Source: Schistocerca nitens (taxonomy: Eukaryota > Arthropoda > Insecta > Orthoptera > Acrididae). Taken from it: DNA of 64,000 nt. The translations under genes were made by a program, and so were the position numbers. The DNA lies in the NCBI RefSeq assembly GCF_023898315.1, contig NC_064614.1:703376720-703440719 (forward strand). Direction: 5' to 3'. The notes beneath the pieces were generated by a model. The model was not told the origin of the DNA, made no database searches, and saw nothing but the letters and a program-made list of their open reading frames with translations. Below, in pieces: positions 32,626 through 42,975 of the stretch. The first letter of the stretch is position 1; every line of letters begins with the position of its first letter.

Positions 32626-32988
32626 GCCTATGCCGAATTTGTGTGGTCATCTATAACAGATAGTCAGAAAGGAATGTTACTGGAGTTGAAAGAAGTTGCT
32701 TGCATTTGTCAATTTACTGGGCATTTGAAGGATTTGGAAGTAGCAATTCATTGGCTACGCCAGCAGGGCAAAGTTGCTGTGACATTTTCTCGGAAAAATG
32801 GTGAAATGTTGGTAAAATTTGGTGGTACACTGGAAAAGAAAGTGACTGTGACTGAAATGGACATGAGTGTGTATTCTTTGAAGTACAGTGAAAAGGTGCT
32901 TATGAATTTACTTGAGGATCTTGAGAAAGAAAAAAAATTGGCCATTGTACAGGCTCGAACTTATGTGCAGAAGGACATGAAGCACATG
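32626..32988 (+). CDS. CHMP7: CHMP7, exon 3
   Basis: Exon 3 encodes residues 152-272 and keeps phase 0 at both ends (TTTTACAG before, GTAAGT after). It contains the second winged-helix domain (ELKEVACICQFTGHLKDLEV, AIHWLRQQGKVAVTF, NGEMLVKFGG). It then enters the first SNF7 helix (SVYSLKYSEKVLMNLLEDLE, KEKKLAIVQARTYVQKDMK). The human counterpart has [21 protein letters not shown] and NGEKIVKFARG in the same order. The rest of the SNF7 domain and the C-terminal MIM region, about 180 residues in the human protein, should follow in later exons. I found none in the window. Confidence 0.85.
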
Positions 32989-33250
32989 GTAAGTTTGTCA
33001 TATCTTTGATTTATATTTGTGCATGTTTTGTCTGCAAGCAATCTTAGTAGGCATAAAACTTTGTTGCAAGTGTTAATTCTTTAATGAAGGTTTTGTATTG
33101 AGCATACTATATTTTTATCATACAGATTTTCTCAATATTATGAGGAGGAAAGTTGCTACTCACCATATAGCGGAGACGCTGAGTCACAGATAGGCACAGC
33201 AAAAAGACACTCACAATTATAGCTTTCGACCATTAAGGCCTTTGTCAACA

Positions 33251-33297
<47 letters not shown>

Positions 33298-33960
33298 TGC
33301 AGTCTCAGGCAACTGAGCCGATAGCTATAATTGTGAGAGCCTTTTGGTTGTGCCTATCTGCGACTCAGCATCTCCGCTATATGGTGAGTAGCAACTTTCC
33401 TTCTCATAATATTGTTTCATTCCATCCTGGATTTTCCATTGTTGGAGTTCGTCAGTGGTATATTGTTCTTTGTTAGAAGCTAGGAGAAGCACTGACTTTG
33501 GATTAAAATACATGAAAGGTTATGAATCGTTACTGGTACTGAGACCAGTTTGAAATATTTCATTCCTAAGCCTGCAGCACTTTGCTGCACAATTTTCAGT
33601 TATTAACAAGTATGTTGGGCTCTTGAGCATGAGAAGTATTAGCTACTGTAATATCAGCTCTTCTTGTAATGGAAATTCTGTGTACTTTCTGTTACTGTTA
33701 TATGATACAAATATAACTGAATATCTATGAACAACACATGGGGACTAGCTAATGTGGAATGTTTGTATAAAAGACATTGTAAGGGAGGTAAATGAAAGAC
33801 TGTATTTCATGGGAAAAAACTTGGCTGATGCAACAAATCCAGTAAAGAAAACATCTACATTATAACTATTCACACTCTTCTAGTGTAGTAATGCTGTGTA
33901 GTGGGGATTCCTCGACACAGAGTTGACAGAAGACGTAAAAATGTTCAAAGAAGAATGAAC
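32989..33960 (+). other. Start of CHMP7 intron 3
   Basis: Begins with a strong GTAAGT donor. Apart from the palindromic MITE at 33133-33414 nothing is recognised. The intron is inferred to continue to the end of the window, because no further CHMP7 exon was found. Confidence 0.6.
33133..33414. mobile_element. Palindromic MITE with a (CA)n centre
   Basis: The left arm (33133-33225) reads CAATATTATGAG, AGGAAAGTTGCTACTCACCA, TATAGCGGAGA, CACAATTATAGCT. The right arm (33322-33414) is its reverse complement with few changes. In the middle is a (CA)n run at about 33248-33293. It has no coding capacity. This is a foldback or miniature inverted-repeat element; the mobilising enzyme is unknown to me. 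Confidence 0.8.
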
Positions 33961-33984
33961 ACATATGAGTGGGTGTTGAGGGGT

Positions 33985-34110
33985 CTGATAAAAATAATTA
34001 TTTATTTAGCACCATGCAAAGGAAACTACGATGAATGCAACATTTATTTTTTTAGTATCAGTTGCAGTGGAAGTGTTAACAACTGAAAACAAAAGACCAA
34101 TTACTCCTAT
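33985..34110 (-). repeat. Probable 3' LTR remnant of the split gypsy element
   Basis: This stretch repeats 41255-41380 in the same orientation, sharing AGTATCAGTTGCAGTGGAA and ACAACTxxAAACAAAAGA. The pair flanks the gag and pol relics of one - strand gypsy element, as LTRs would. Divergence is high. Confidence 0.55.
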
Positions 34111-34429
34111 GTGTATATCGATATTTTTTCAATGTTTACATTTCACTGTGACCACAACCACATATTATTCCCTCTCCAGTGATAATGTCACATTTCTTTG
34201 GGAAGTGCACTGTTTGTCCCGAACACATGCTTTTGCCCACAGCTTTCATCTTTTACAATGAATGCCAAATGAAGCATTGTTGGCTCTAGTTCACTGTACA
34301 TTTAATGCCAGAGAGAACTAGATCATTAGTGCACAGAAGATTTGTTGGTGGTAGGACGGAGGAACATGTGACCCTAGTTTGTGTGTAGAATTATCACAAA
34401 TTATCTGCGATAAACACTAAGGAACAGGA

Positions 34430-36040
34430 GCCTGAATCCTTCACTTTGGGCAATTCTGGGTTGCTGCTTTGTGCCTGTGCAGTATCATCTTCCATGAAAT
34501 GCTGGCTAACAATGTGACATCTGCAACTCTGGAACATGCATGAGCCGTATTATTCTGTCTTCCAGGATTGTATTGAATACTTGGTGTGATCAACTGAGAA
34601 ATTCCAGATAGTGTAATTGTCTGGATATTGCTTTTTCTGGACACTGTTTAAGGGCAAATGTTAATAGATTGTGGTCTTTGAATTCCCTAGAGACGTGGAG
34701 AAAAATGCAAGTGGCTCAGGTGCTCCTTTTCACAATTGGTGGAAAGAAACACCTATAGCCTAATCAAAATTAGGGGAACATCTGGTGAGTGATGAGCAAA
34801 CTGAGGTGCATTAGCTAGTTCTTCTTTTAACTTATACCAGTTCGTCTGCTTCGTTGGTTCATGTGACAGGGTGATTATCTTTGCTGTTGGTGCTCTTGTA
34901 CAAGTTAAACAAATACATTCATATAAATTCGCCATTCCTAAAAACCAGCACAGTCCTGCTACTGTTTTGAGAGGAAGGAATCCTAGATTATTTTAACTTT
35001 TTCTTCTAAAGGTCAAATCCTGTGATGGGAGACACAATAATCCACTCTCTCTAAAAATGCATTTTCTCACTTTAATTTTATGGTGATATTTGTCCAACCA
35101 TTCAAGAAGCTGTTGCAGATGCATTATGTTCTTCATCTCCTGCTGTAGCAATGAGAACATCATCTGTATAAGAATACGCAAAAGGCAAACAGTTCAAAAT
35201 GCTATGAATAAATCGCTGGAATGTTTGTGCTGTATTGCACAGATCAAAGGGCATCTTCAAATATTCTAAAAGCCCAGATAGTGTGATAACAGCACATCAA
35301 CTACCACAATGGGAATATGGTGAAAAGCTCGAATGAGGTCAGTTTTAGAGAATATCTTTTTGTTGGAAAGTTGGTTGTTGAACTCGTGCAAATGAGGTAC
35401 GGGATAGCAGTTTGACACTGTCACAGCATTTAAATCTTTACAATCTCCAAAGGGACAACAGGTTTTGTCCGTCTTTAGAATAAGATGGAGAGGACTGGAC
35501 CAGCAGCTTTTAGGAGGAAAACATATGTCAAGCATGATATTGAAGTTTTTCTCATGCTGATTTTTCTGGTGACAAGTGTCTCGCTCATGTAGGCCCAGGA
35601 TGCCCTGTTGTTGTGATTGTGTATTGTACTTTCATTTCAGAAAAATCCCAGTTAGGTTTCTCTGTGAGAATGTTTGACTATCTCTTTAGCAAGCCCCAAT
35701 ATTTGTGCTTTGGTTCAGGTGCAAACACTAAACTGGGGATGTCTGTACAAGCGATTAAAGTTTTTTGTTCAAGTGATTTTTTTGACTTAACATCAAGCAA
35801 TCCATGGAAATTTTCTTGGAAGGCCCATTTCAAGGTTCAGTAGTTATTCACCGCGCACAGGTGTATGTGTCTGAAAGTTTTCATGATCTAATACTGTTAC
35901 TGGCAATGCAGAAATGTCTGCTCCGGAACCAACCAAAAATCAAAGATTGGAGTTGTGATCTGTAATGGACAGGTGGCCAGATGATGGAGCCTCCTCACTG
36001 TGTTCTGTCCCAATTTGGTAGCATACTAGTTTCCCACCTG
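34430..36040 (-). pseudogene. Ty3/gypsy pol relic: protease, RT, RNase H
   Basis: On the - strand near 35960-35880 a frame reads DHNSNL then FLVGSGADISALP, a retroviral-type protease active site with changed first residues. At 35535-35266 it reads SCWSSPLHLILKTDKTCCPF, DLNAVTVSNCYPVPHLHEF and IFSKTDLIRAFHHIP, the fingers and first catalytic Asp of a Ty3/gypsy reverse transcriptase. Near 35180 is SYTDDVLIAT, the YxDD block. Near 34750-34600 are PEPLAFFS and later QYNPGRQNNTAHACSRV, the end of the RNase H and tether region. Many stops and shifts break it. Gag of the same element is at 40500-41060, separated by nested LINEs. Confidence 0.7.
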
Positions 36041-36086
36041 AGTGTCAGTGGATTGTTGAGAAGTAAATGAACATCGTGGTGCACGT

Positions 36087-36817
36087 TCTTCAAGGTTCTG
36101 GACTTCCAGAAGGCTTTTGACACTGTACCTCACAAGCAGCTTGCAGTCAAATTGCACGCATATGGAATATCATCTCAGTTGTGTGACTGGATTCGTGATT
36201 TCCTGTCAGAGGGGTCACAGTTTGTAGTAACTGATGGAAAGTTATCGAGTAAAACAGAAGTAATTTCTTGCATTCCCCAAGTAGCAAGGCAATGTTATAG
36301 GCCATCTGCTGTTTCTTATCTATATAAATGATTTAGGAGACAATCTGAGGAGCCATCTTAGGTTGTTTGCAGATGATGCTGTCATTTATTATATAGTAAA
36401 GCCATCAGAAGATCAAAAGAAATTGCAAAATCATTTAGAAAAGATATCTGTATTGGGAAAAAATTGGCAATTGACGCTAAATAATGAAAAGTGTGAAGTT
36501 ATCCACATGTGTACTAAAGGGAATGCATTAAACTTCGGTTAGACGATTAATTAGTAAAATCTAAAGGCCATAAATTGAACTAAATACCTAAGAATTACAA
36601 TTATGAACAACTTAAATTGGATAAAACACACACAAAATGTTGATGGGAAGGTGAATCAGAGACTGCATTTTATTGATAGAACACGTACAAGATGCAACAG
36701 ATCTACTAAAGAGACTGCCTACACTACACTTGTCTGTCCTCTTTTGGAATGCTGCTGTATGGTATGGGGTCCTTACCAGATAGAATTAATGGAGTACAAT
36801 GAGAAAGTTCAGAGGAG
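36087..36817 (+). pseudogene. Jockey-like LINE relic (copy 2), 5' part
   Basis: In mixed frames it reads VLDFQKAFDTVPHKQL, YGISSQLCDWIRDFLSEGSQ, then a degenerate block around the catalytic site (LFADDAVIYY-like at 36366-36390), NWIKHTQNVDGK, TKETAYTTLVCPLLE and WGPYQIELMEYNEKVQR. The family is the one seen at 16728-17535 and 50978-53745. The last base before the inserted RTE-type LINE is 36817, and reading resumes at 40108. Several stops and a frameshift near 36290 are present, so it was decayed or has decayed since. Confidence 0.7.
36805..36817. repeat. Target-site duplication, left
   Basis: AAGTTCAGAGGAG, identical to 40108-40120 on the other side of the RTE-type LINE. Confidence 0.95.
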
Positions 36818-39800
36818 TTGTTGTTGTTGTGGTCTTCAGTCCTGAGACTGGTTAGATGCAGCTCTCCATGCTACTCTATCCTGTGCAAGCTTCTTCATCT
36901 CCCAGTACCTACTGCAACCTACATCCTTCTGAATCTGCTTAGTGTATTGATCTCTTGGTCTCCCTCTACGATTTTTCCCCTCCACGCTGCCCTCCAATGC
37001 TAAATTTGTGATCCCTTGATGCCTCAAAACATGTCCTACCAACCGATCCCTTCTTCTAGTCAAGTTGTGCCACAAACTTCTCTTCTCCCCAATCCTATTC
37101 AATACCTCCTCATTAGTTACGTGATCTACCCACCTTATCTTCAGCATTCTTCTGTAGCACCACATTTTAAAAGCTTCTATTCTCTTCTTGTCCAAACTGC
37201 TTATCGTCCATGTTTCACTTCCATACATGGCTACACTCCATACAAATACTTTCAGAAACGACTTCCTGACACTTGAATCTATACTCGATGTTAACAAATT
37301 TCTCTTCTTCAGAAACGCTTTCCTTGCCATTGCCAGTCAACATTTTATATCCTCTCTACTTCGACCATCATCAGTTATTTTACTCCCCAAATAGCAAAAC
37401 TCCTTTACTACTTTAAGTATCTCATTTCCTAATCTAATCCCCTCAGCATCACCCGATTTAATTTGACTACATTCCATTATCCTTGTTTTGCTTTTGTTGA
37501 TGTTCATCTTATATCCTCCTTTCAAGACACTGTCCATTCCGTTCAACTGCTCTCCCAAGTCCTTTGCTGTCTCTGACAGAATTACAATGTCATCGGCGAA
37601 CCTCAAAGTTTTTACTTCTTCTCCCTGAATTTTAATACCTACTCCGAATTTTTCTTTTGTTTCCTTTACTGCTTGCTCAATATACAGATTGAATAACATC
37701 GGGGAGAGGCTACAACCCTGTCTCACACCTTTCCCAACCACTGCTTCCCTTTCATGCCCCTCGACTCTTATAACTGCCACTTGGTTTCTGTACAAATTGT
37801 AAATAGCCTTTCGCTCCCTGTATTTTACCCCTGCCACCTTCAGAATTTGAAAGAGAGTATTCCAGTTAACGTTGTCAAAAGCTTTCTCTAAGTCTACAAA
37901 TGCTAGAAACGTAGGTTTGCCTTTCCTTAATCTTTCTTCTAAGATAAGTCGTAAGGTTAGTATTGCCTCACGTGTTCCAACATTTCTACGGAATCCAAAC
38001 TGATCTTCCCCGAGGTCCGCTTCTACCAGTTTTTCCATTCGTCTGTAAAGAATTCGCGTTAGTATTTTGCAGCTGTGACTTATTAAACTGATAGTTCGGT
38101 AATTTTCACATCTGTCAACACCTGCTTTCTTTGGTATTGGAATTATTATATTCTTCTTGAAGTCTGTGGGTATTTCGCCTGTCTCATACATCTTGCTCAC
38201 CAGATGGTAGAGTTTTGTCATGACTGGCTCTCCCAAGGCCATCAGTAGTTCTAATGGAATGTTGTCTACTCCCGGGGCCTTGTTTCGACTCAGGTCTTTC
38301 AGTGCTCTGTCAAACTCTTCACGCAGTATCTTATCTCCCATTTCATCTTCATCTACATCCTCTTCCATTTCCATAATATTGTCCTCAAGTACATCGCCCT
38401 TGTATAAACCCTCTATATACTCCTTCCACCTTTCTGCCTTCCCTTCTTTGCTTAGAACTGGGTTGCCATCTGAGCTCTTGATATTCATACAAGTGGTTCT
38501 CTTCTCTCCAAAGGTCTCTTTAATTTTCCTGTAGGCAGTATCTATCTTACCCCTAGTGAGACAAGCCTCTACATCCTTACATTTGTCCTCTAGCCATCCC
38601 TGCTTAGCCATTTTGCACTTTCTGTCGATCTCATTTTTGAGACGTTTGTATTCCCTTTTGCCTGCTTCATTCACTGCATTTTTATATTTTCTCCTTTCAT
38701 CAATTAAATTCAATATTTCTTCTGTTACCCAAGGATTTCTATTAGCTCTCGTCTTTTTACCTACTTGATCCTCTGCTGCCTTCACTACTTCATCCCTCAG
38801 AGCTACCCATTCTTCTTCTACTGTATTTCTTTCCCCTATTCCTGTCAATTGTTCCCTTATGCTCTCCCTGAAATTCTCTACAACCTCTGGTTCTTTCAGT
38901 TTATCCAGGTCCCATCTCCTTAAATTCCCACCTTTTTGCAGTTTCTTCAGTTTCAATCTGCAGTTCATAACCAATAGATTGTGGTCAGAATCCACATCTG
39001 CCCCTGGAAATGTCTTACAATTTAAAACCTGGTTCCTAAATCTCTGTCTTACCATTATATAATCTATCTGATACCTATTAGTATCTCCAGGATTCTTCCA
39101 GGTATACAACCTTCTTTTATGATTCTTGAACCAAGTGTTAGCTATGATTAAGTTATGCTCTGTGCAAAATTCTACAAGGCGGCTTCCTCTTTCATTTCTT
39201 CCCCCCAATCCATATTCACCTACTATGTTTCCTTCTCTCCCTTTTCCTACTGACGAATTCCAGTCACCCATGACTATTAAATTTTCGTCTCCCTTCACTA
39301 CCTGAATAATTTCTTTTATCTCGTCATACATTTCATCAATTTCTTCATCATCTGCAGAGCTAGTTGGCATATAAACTTGTACTACTGTAGTAGGCATGGG
39401 CTTTGTGTCTATCTTGGCCACAATAATGCGTTCACTATGCTGTTTGTAGTAGCTAACCCGGACTCCTATTTTTTTATTCATTATTAAACCTACTCCTGCA
39501 TTACCCCTATTTGATTTTGTATTTATAACCCTGTAATCACCTGACCAAAAGTCTTGTTCCTCCTGCCACCGAACTTCACTAATTCCCACTATATCTAACT
39601 TTAACCTATCCATTTCCCTTTTTAAATTTTCTAACCTACCTGCCCGATTAAGGGATCTGACATTCCACGCTCCGATCCGTAGAATGCCAGTTTTCTTTCT
39701 CCTGATAACGACGTCCTCTAGAGTAGTCCCCGCCCGGAGATCCGAATGGGGGACTATTTTACCTCCGGAATATTTTACCCAAGAGGACGCCATCATCATT

Positions 39801-40107
39801 TAATCATACAGTAAAGCTGCATGTTCTCGGGAAAAATTACGGCTGTAGTTTCCCCTTGCTTTCAGCCGTTCGCAGTACCAGCACAGCAAGGCCGTTTTGG
39901 TTAATGTTACAAGGCCAAATCAGTCAATCATCCAGACTGTTGCCCCTGCAACTACTGAAAAGGCTGCTGCCCCTCTTCAGGAACCACATGTTTGTCAGGC
40001 CTCTCAACAGATACCCCTCCGTTGTGGTTGCACCTACGGTACGGCCATCTGTATCGCTGAGGCACGCAAGCCTCCCCACCAACGGCAAGGTCCATGGTTC
40101 ATGGGGG
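36818..40107 (-). mobile_element. RTE-type LINE, near-complete copy B
   Basis: A 3.29-kb - strand element is flanked by a perfect 13-bp target-site duplication. It has a 5' untranslated leader (40107 to 39800), one long frame, and a short 3' end reading GTCTCAGGACTGAAGACCAC followed by CAA repeats. It is inserted inside the jockey-like LINE relic. The perfect duplication and single stop codon show it is young compared with copy A at 19405-21848. Confidence 0.92.
36836..39799 (-). pseudogene. RTE-type endonuclease/reverse transcriptase, one stop
   Basis: The frame spans 988 codons including the final stop. The N-terminal AP-type endonuclease (about residues 40-260) shows LRIGAWNVRSLN, DIVGISEVRWQ, LIVMGDWNSSVGKG and SDHNLLV. 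The reverse transcriptase (about 420-800) shows NKAPGVDNIP, NYRTISLISHSCKILTRIL, DQFGFRRN, FVDLEKAFDNVNWN, GVRQGCSLSPMLFNLY and LRFADDIVIL with the catalytic DD. One TGA at 37339-37337 replaces the AGA seen in copy A (IKC-R-LAMARKAF), so a single base change breaks it. No RNase H domain is present. It nicks target DNA and copies its RNA there. This copy would yield a product lacking about the last 165 residues. Confidence 0.9.
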
Positions 40108-40120
40108 AAGTTCAGAGGAG
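40108..40120. repeat. Target-site duplication, right
   Basis: AAGTTCAGAGGAG, identical to 36805-36817. Confidence 0.95.
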
Positions 40121-40465
40121 AGTAGCACATTTTGTATTATCGAGAAATAGGGAGAGTGTGTCACTGTCATGATAAAGGTTTTGGGGTGAACATAATTAAA
40201 ACAAAGATGTTTTTCATTGCGGCGGAATCTTCTCATGAAATTTCAATCACCAGCTTTCTCCTCCAAACATGAAAATATTTTATTGATGCCGACCTACACA
40301 GGGAGAAATGATCATAATAAAGTAAGGGAAATAAGAGCTCCCAAGGAAGATAGAGGTATTCGCTTTTCCCGCACACTGTTAGAGATTGGAATAATAGAGA
40401 ATTATTGTAAAGTTGGTTCAGTGTACCCTCTGCCAGGTATCTAAATGTGATTTGCAGAGTATCCA
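40121..40465 (+). pseudogene. Jockey-like LINE relic (copy 2), 3' part
   Basis: Continues the frame broken at 36817 (EKVQR then RVAHFVLSRNRESVSLS) to the end of the protein (GIRFSRTLLEIGIIENYCK) and a tail reading CAGAGTATCC, comparable to the GCGGAGTAT tails of the other two copies. Confidence 0.7.
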
Positions 40466-40499
40466 TTCACATTTTCTGTTTGAATTCATGATGATACTA

Positions 40500-41060
40500 G
40501 CACATGGGGTGTTTCTGTGCATGCTGCGGTAATTTCAGTATGCTTCTCGGTCATGTACCAGTTCGTAATTTCTGAGTCTGGATCATTAGCTCCAAAAGCC
40601 ATCTGCCATCTTGAGATATGGATGAAACAGTTTCAGCACTGCATACAAATTGACTGGGTGTCTTACGGTGGTGTCTTACGGTTTTGTCAACCATAGAAAC
40701 CACTGCTTCAAGACTTACATCTTGACTAGCTGCTAGTACAGAATGCAAAATATACCCTTAAAAAATCAGTGGTTACTTGTTTTCTGGTAGGAGTATGCAT
40801 CTCTCGGACCAAAATAGATGGCAATTTGTCTCCTAGTTTTACTTCAGTTAGCAGTTTTTTAATGTTACATGACTCCGATTTTTGAAACGGTAAAATAAGG
40901 TATGTTTTAAGTCTGTATACGGGGAAGCGGGTAACAGTTTGAACACAAAATCTGACATTAGCTTAGCAACCTCACCATCAAGCAATCCAAAAATGAAATG
41001 ATACTTTGTCACTTCATTTCTAACATTTGTGGTAAGAAACTGGGACTCCACTTCCAAAAA
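40500..41060 (-). pseudogene. Ty3/gypsy gag relic
   Basis: On the - strand a frame begins MEVESQFLTTNVRNEVTKYH and continues HFIFGLLDGEVAKLM, resembling gypsy gag in the region that reads E-x-QF then TKYH-x-V. Weaker pieces follow to 40530. It is broken by stops. It is the gag portion of the element whose pol relic lies at 34430-36040. The two are separated by the nested LINEs at 36087-40465. Confidence 0.6.
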
Positions 41061-41238
41061 ACCATAGCTTCTTTTTGTTTTTATTTTGCCAGAAGGGTGG
41101 TATTTTCACTTCCAAATGTGACATTTCCATACTGGGGTTGCTCGATGGTGAATTTACCATGAAAACAAGTTTTAAATTGCCACAGTAAAATTGGAATAAT
41201 CTTTGGAGTGATTGTTATGTACTCACAATTGTGTTGGC

Positions 41239-41380
41239 GTCACCAGTTGTGGGTTCTTGTAAAAACAATTACTTGTTTAATGCCACACAAAGTAAATTAC
41301 CAGGAATGCGTACATATACTTTTTAATATCAGTTGCAGTGGAAACATTAAACAACTAGAAACAAAAGATGAGTTATTCCA
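41239..41380 (-). repeat. 5' LTR remnant and primer-binding region of the split gypsy element
   Basis: On the - strand, ACTGGTGACGCCAAC (about 41253-41239) resembles the TTGGTGACCC junction sequence seen at 13742, a likely primer-binding site. Upstream on that strand lies the repeat shared with 33985-34110. Truncation of the far end is likely. Confidence 0.5.
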
Positions 41381-41907
41381 GTTGATGTAAATAAAATGTA
41401 AACGCTTAAACGCTTGTTTGTTCATAGTCATTTATTTCTGAAAGTTCGTGACGGATTGCTTTCAAATTTTGACACAATGTTGCATTCTAATACTGGCACA
41501 TATTTAGGTACCTATTTCTTTATATATTCCCTATTATTAAAGTTATAAAAGCATATTAAAAGTATGCTTGTATTCCAATGCAACGTTGTTTCAAAATTTC
41601 AAAGCATTCGATAAAAAACTTTCAGTGATATGTGATCATGAGCAATTACAGTTTCTAAATAAGTCCCAATGTAGGTGTACGTTTCTCCAAAATATCTTCA
41701 CAGTTTGCTTCAAAATTTGAACACAGCGTTGCTTTTGATCCCTCGAGTGTTTTTATATACCTTCTGGAATGCCATCTTGTATATATGTAACAAATAATGG
41801 GAAAACATTCTTGTCAAATATCTCAATATATACTGTTGCAGTTTATTTCAGGTTTTTACAAGTTGCTGTAATTTTAGACACATAGATGACATACTTTTAA
41901 ATATATA

Positions 41908-42675
41908 CAGGGTGTTACAAAAAGGTACGGCCAAACTTTCAGGAAACATTCCTCACACACGAATAAAGAAAAGACTTATGTGGACATGAGTCCGGAAACG
42001 CTTAATTTCCATGTTAGAGCTCATTTTAGTTTCTGCCACCTACACTCAATGGAGCACGTAATCATGATTTCATACGGGATACTCTACCTGTGCTGCTAGA
42101 ACATGTGCCTTTACAAGTACGACACAACATGTGGTTCATGCACGATGGAGCTCCTGCACATTTCAGTCGAAGTGTTCGTACGCTGCTCAACAACATATTC
42201 AGTGACCGATGGATTGGTAGAAGCGGACCAATTGCATGGCCTCCACGCTCTCCTGACCTCAACCCTCTTGACTTTCATTTATGGGAGCATTTGAAAGCTC
42301 TTGTCTACGCAACCCCGGTACCAAATGTAGAGACTCTTCGTACTTGTATTGTGGACGGCTGTGATACAATACGCCATTCTCCAGGGCTGCATCAGCGCAT
42401 CAGGGATTCCATGCGACGGAGGGTGGATGCATGTATCCTCACTAACGGAGGACATTTTGAACATTTCCTGTAACGAAGTGTTTGAAGTCACGCTAGATCA
42501 TTCTGTTGCTGTGTGTTTCCATTCCATGATTAATGTGATTTGAAGAGAAGCAATAAAATGAGCTCTAACATGGAAAGTAAGCCTTTCCAGACACATGTCC
42601 ACATAACATATGTTCTTTCTTTGTGTGTGAGGAATGTTTCCTGAAAGTTTGGCCGTACGTTTTTGTAACATCCTG
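41908..42675 (+). mobile_element. Mariner-like element with 121-bp terminal inverted repeats
   Basis: The ends (41908-42028 and 42554-42675) are reverse complements with few differences, starting CAGGGTGTTACAAAAA. Both are flanked by TA (41906-41907 and 42676-42677). Between them is only the C-terminal part of a transposase, so the copy is an internally deleted, non-autonomous derivative. Confidence 0.88.
42066..42473 (+). pseudogene. Mariner-like (DD41D) transposase, C-terminal part
   Basis: The open frame reads VPLQVRHNMWFMHDGAPAHF, with the second catalytic Asp in HDGAPAH. It continues to WPPRSPDLNPLDFHLWEHLK, with the third catalytic Asp in PLDFHLW. I count 41 residues between the two Asp, the spacing of the rosa (DD41D) group of the Tc1/mariner superfamily. 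The protein ends GGHFEHFL and a stop. The N-terminal DNA-binding domain and the first Asp are missing because the copy is internally deleted. It is intact in frame for about 120 residues, suggesting fairly recent spread by another source of transposase. Confidence 0.8.
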
Positions 42676-42927
42676 TATATAAAGGTACAGTAGTGAAACA
42701 TTGTTTGCAAACGGAAAACTTGTATTTATCACTTATTGGTTTATGATTAGAATACTACTAAAGAATCTGAATTTGCAGTAACAACAATGAAGACTTAAGC
42801 TCAGAAAGAGGGGGGGGGAAGAGGAGACGGACAGAGGGGTGGGAGGAAATGGAGATAGAAAATGGGCAGGAATAGTTTGATAGAAGGAGGTGGGGGAGGA
42901 GAACAAGGACAGAGAGAGGAGGAAGAG

Positions 42928-42930
<3 letters not shown>

Positions 42931-42971
<41 letters not shown>
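42931..42971. repeat. (GA)n microsatellite
   Basis: About 20 GA units in a purine-rich context. Confidence 0.9.

Positions 42972-42975
<4 letters not shown>

Noticed and set aside
33248..33293. CRISPR-like regular repeat
   Set aside because: A simple (CA)n microsatellite without spacers, in an insect genome.
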